Part shown: one piece after another, positions 63,288 through 64,000 of the stretch
Layout: every line of letters starts with the position of its first letter
Position numbering within the stretch: the first letter of the stretch is position 1
Source of the DNA: Clostridia bacterium
GTDB taxonomy: Bacteria; Bacillota; Clostridia; Lachnospirales; Lachnospiraceae
Length of the DNA stretch: 64,000 bases
Reading direction: 5' to 3'
Assembly (NCBI GenBank): GCA_009929525.1
Contig: SAAH01000001.1
Coordinates: 36,553-100,552 of the forward strand
Translations under genes and position numbers: made by a program
Notes under the pieces: generated by a model
Told to the model about the DNA's origin: nothing
Database searches by the model: none
Seen by the model: only the letters and a program-made list of their open reading frames with translations

Positions 63288-63929
63288 ATGTCAGATAAGA
63301 TTATTGAAAACAATCAGGTAGAAATAATGGGAAGGATTGCATCTCAGTTTACATTTAGCCATCAGGTCTTCGGAGAAGGCTTCTATATGGTGGACGTTAT
63401 GGTGAAGAGGCTCAGTGATTCGGAGGACAGGATTCCGGTGATGATATCTGAGAGACTTTTGGATGTTACAGAAGACTATGAGGGGGAATATGTACATATA
63501 TTAGGACAGTTTCGCTCTTACAATCGCCACGAAGAGAAAAAGAACCGGCTGGTACTGTCAGTATTTGCCCGGGAGGTGGAGTTCGTCGAAGATGAGGACG
63601 AGACCATGAAGACCAATGCAATCTCGCTGGACGGTTATATATGTAAGCCGCCGGTGTATCGAAAGACGCCTCTTGGAAGAGAAATCGCCGATCTTTTGAT
63701 CGCAGTCAACCGTCCTTACGGCAAATCAGACTATATCCCCTGCATCTGCTGGGGAAGAAATGCCCGCTATGCCTCCGCTTTTCAGGTGGGCGGCCATGTG
63801 CTGGTATGGGGAAGGATACAAAGCCGGGAGTATGTTAAAAAAATCAATGAGGAGGAAACGCAGAAGAGGATAGCCTATGAAATTTCTGTCAGCAAATTAG
63901 AATATGTCTTGAGTTTCCGCAAAATGTAA
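63288..63929 (+). CDS. Single-stranded DNA-binding protein with two OB-fold segments
   Basis: 213 residues. The second half is a clear SSB-type OB fold (LDGYICKPPVYRKTPLGREI, KSDYIPCICWGRNARYA, VGGHVLVWGRIQSREYVK). The first half (VEIMGRIASQFTFSHQVFGE, YEGEYVHILGQFRSYNR) looks like a second, more distant OB fold. It lacks the acidic C-terminal tail that recruits partner proteins in normal SSB, so it is probably not the main replicative SSB. GAGGAAGGGG lies before ATG. It points away from bipA. Confidence 0.85.
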   Translation: MSDKIIENNQVEIMGRIASQFTFSHQVFGEGFYMVDVMVKRLSDSEDRIPVMISERLLDVTEDYEGEYVHILGQFRSYNRHEEKKNRLVLSVFAREVEFVEDEDETMKTNAISLDGYICKPPVYRKTPLGREIADLLIAVNRPYGKSDYIPCICWGRNARYASAFQVGGHVLVWGRIQSREYVKKINEEETQKRIAYEISVSKLEYVLSFRKM

Positions 63930-64000
63930 TTTCAAAAGAGATAACTTCTTCTAAAGTACCAATCTGTCCTATTTTTGAAAAAAATGAAAAGACAGTATTG

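Overview
The window looks like a stretch of chromosome from an anaerobic, spore-forming gut Firmicute of the family Lachnospiraceae (Blautia-like). This rests on protein character, AGGAGG-type ribosome sites, moderate GC, a GerA-type spore germination protein, YesM/YesN-type two-component systems and several ABC sugar operons without their own ATPase. The species is inferred, not proven. No rRNA, tRNA, CRISPR array, prophage or insertion sequence was recognised.

Layout. (1) 1-13333 is a nitrogen island: the end of a hybrid sensor kinase, an AraC-type response regulator, the urea ABC transporter urtABCDE behind a leader with an intrinsic terminator, a soluble REC-histidine kinase, a cytidylate-kinase-like protein, and the urease genes (fused gamma-beta, C, E, F, G, D). 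(2) 13330-14879 holds an Rrf2 regulator behind a highly folded 5' leader, and a chimeric GNAT/MFS gene remnant. (3) 14976-27364 is a carbohydrate locus: a divergent ROK repressor, SDR dehydrogenase, FGGY kinase, GPH symporter, ABC importer, YesM/YesN pair and intracellular GH30 glycosidase. (4) 27399-32426 has a cupin with a double operator, an orphan gerA, a HAD phosphatase and three DNA repair genes (ogg, nth, alkyltransferase-like). (5) 32538-42614 is a LacI-controlled operon: ABC importer, BshB-like PIG-L deacetylase, M20 amidohydrolase, a glutaredoxin-like/cysteine desulfidase fusion, GH4 glycosidase and PfkB kinase. (6) 42694-48211 has an ApbE lipoprotein, an HsdM/HsdS-like pair without a restriction subunit, a HAD phosphatase and a small membrane protein. 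(7) 48414-54309 is a third ABC sugar operon with a DUF4091/GH123-like protein and a convergent AraC regulator. (8) 54480-63929 holds an HD protein, an OmpR/VanS-type system in line with a GT2 and a YfhO-like protein, BipA and a two-OB-fold SSB.

How the genes work together. Urea is captured by UrtA, imported by UrtBCDE and hydrolysed by a nickel urease, giving ammonia; two signalling modules flank the transporter. The three ABC sugar operons share a plan: lipoprotein first, then an intrinsic hairpin, then two permeases, and no ATPase, so they probably borrow a shared MsmK-type ATPase.

Most interesting points. The LacI operon can be read as a route that imports and dismantles a cysteine-amino-sugar conjugate such as a mycothiol- or bacillithiol-like thiol: amide cleavage, N-deacetylation, desulfuration, glycoside cleavage and sugar phosphorylation. 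A folded leader occurs twice (13371-13458 and 29413-29480) with a compensatory base-pair change and nearly the same distance to the start codon. An HsdM/HsdS-like pair with altered catalytic motifs and a new C-terminal domain may be a non-classical DNA-targeting system.
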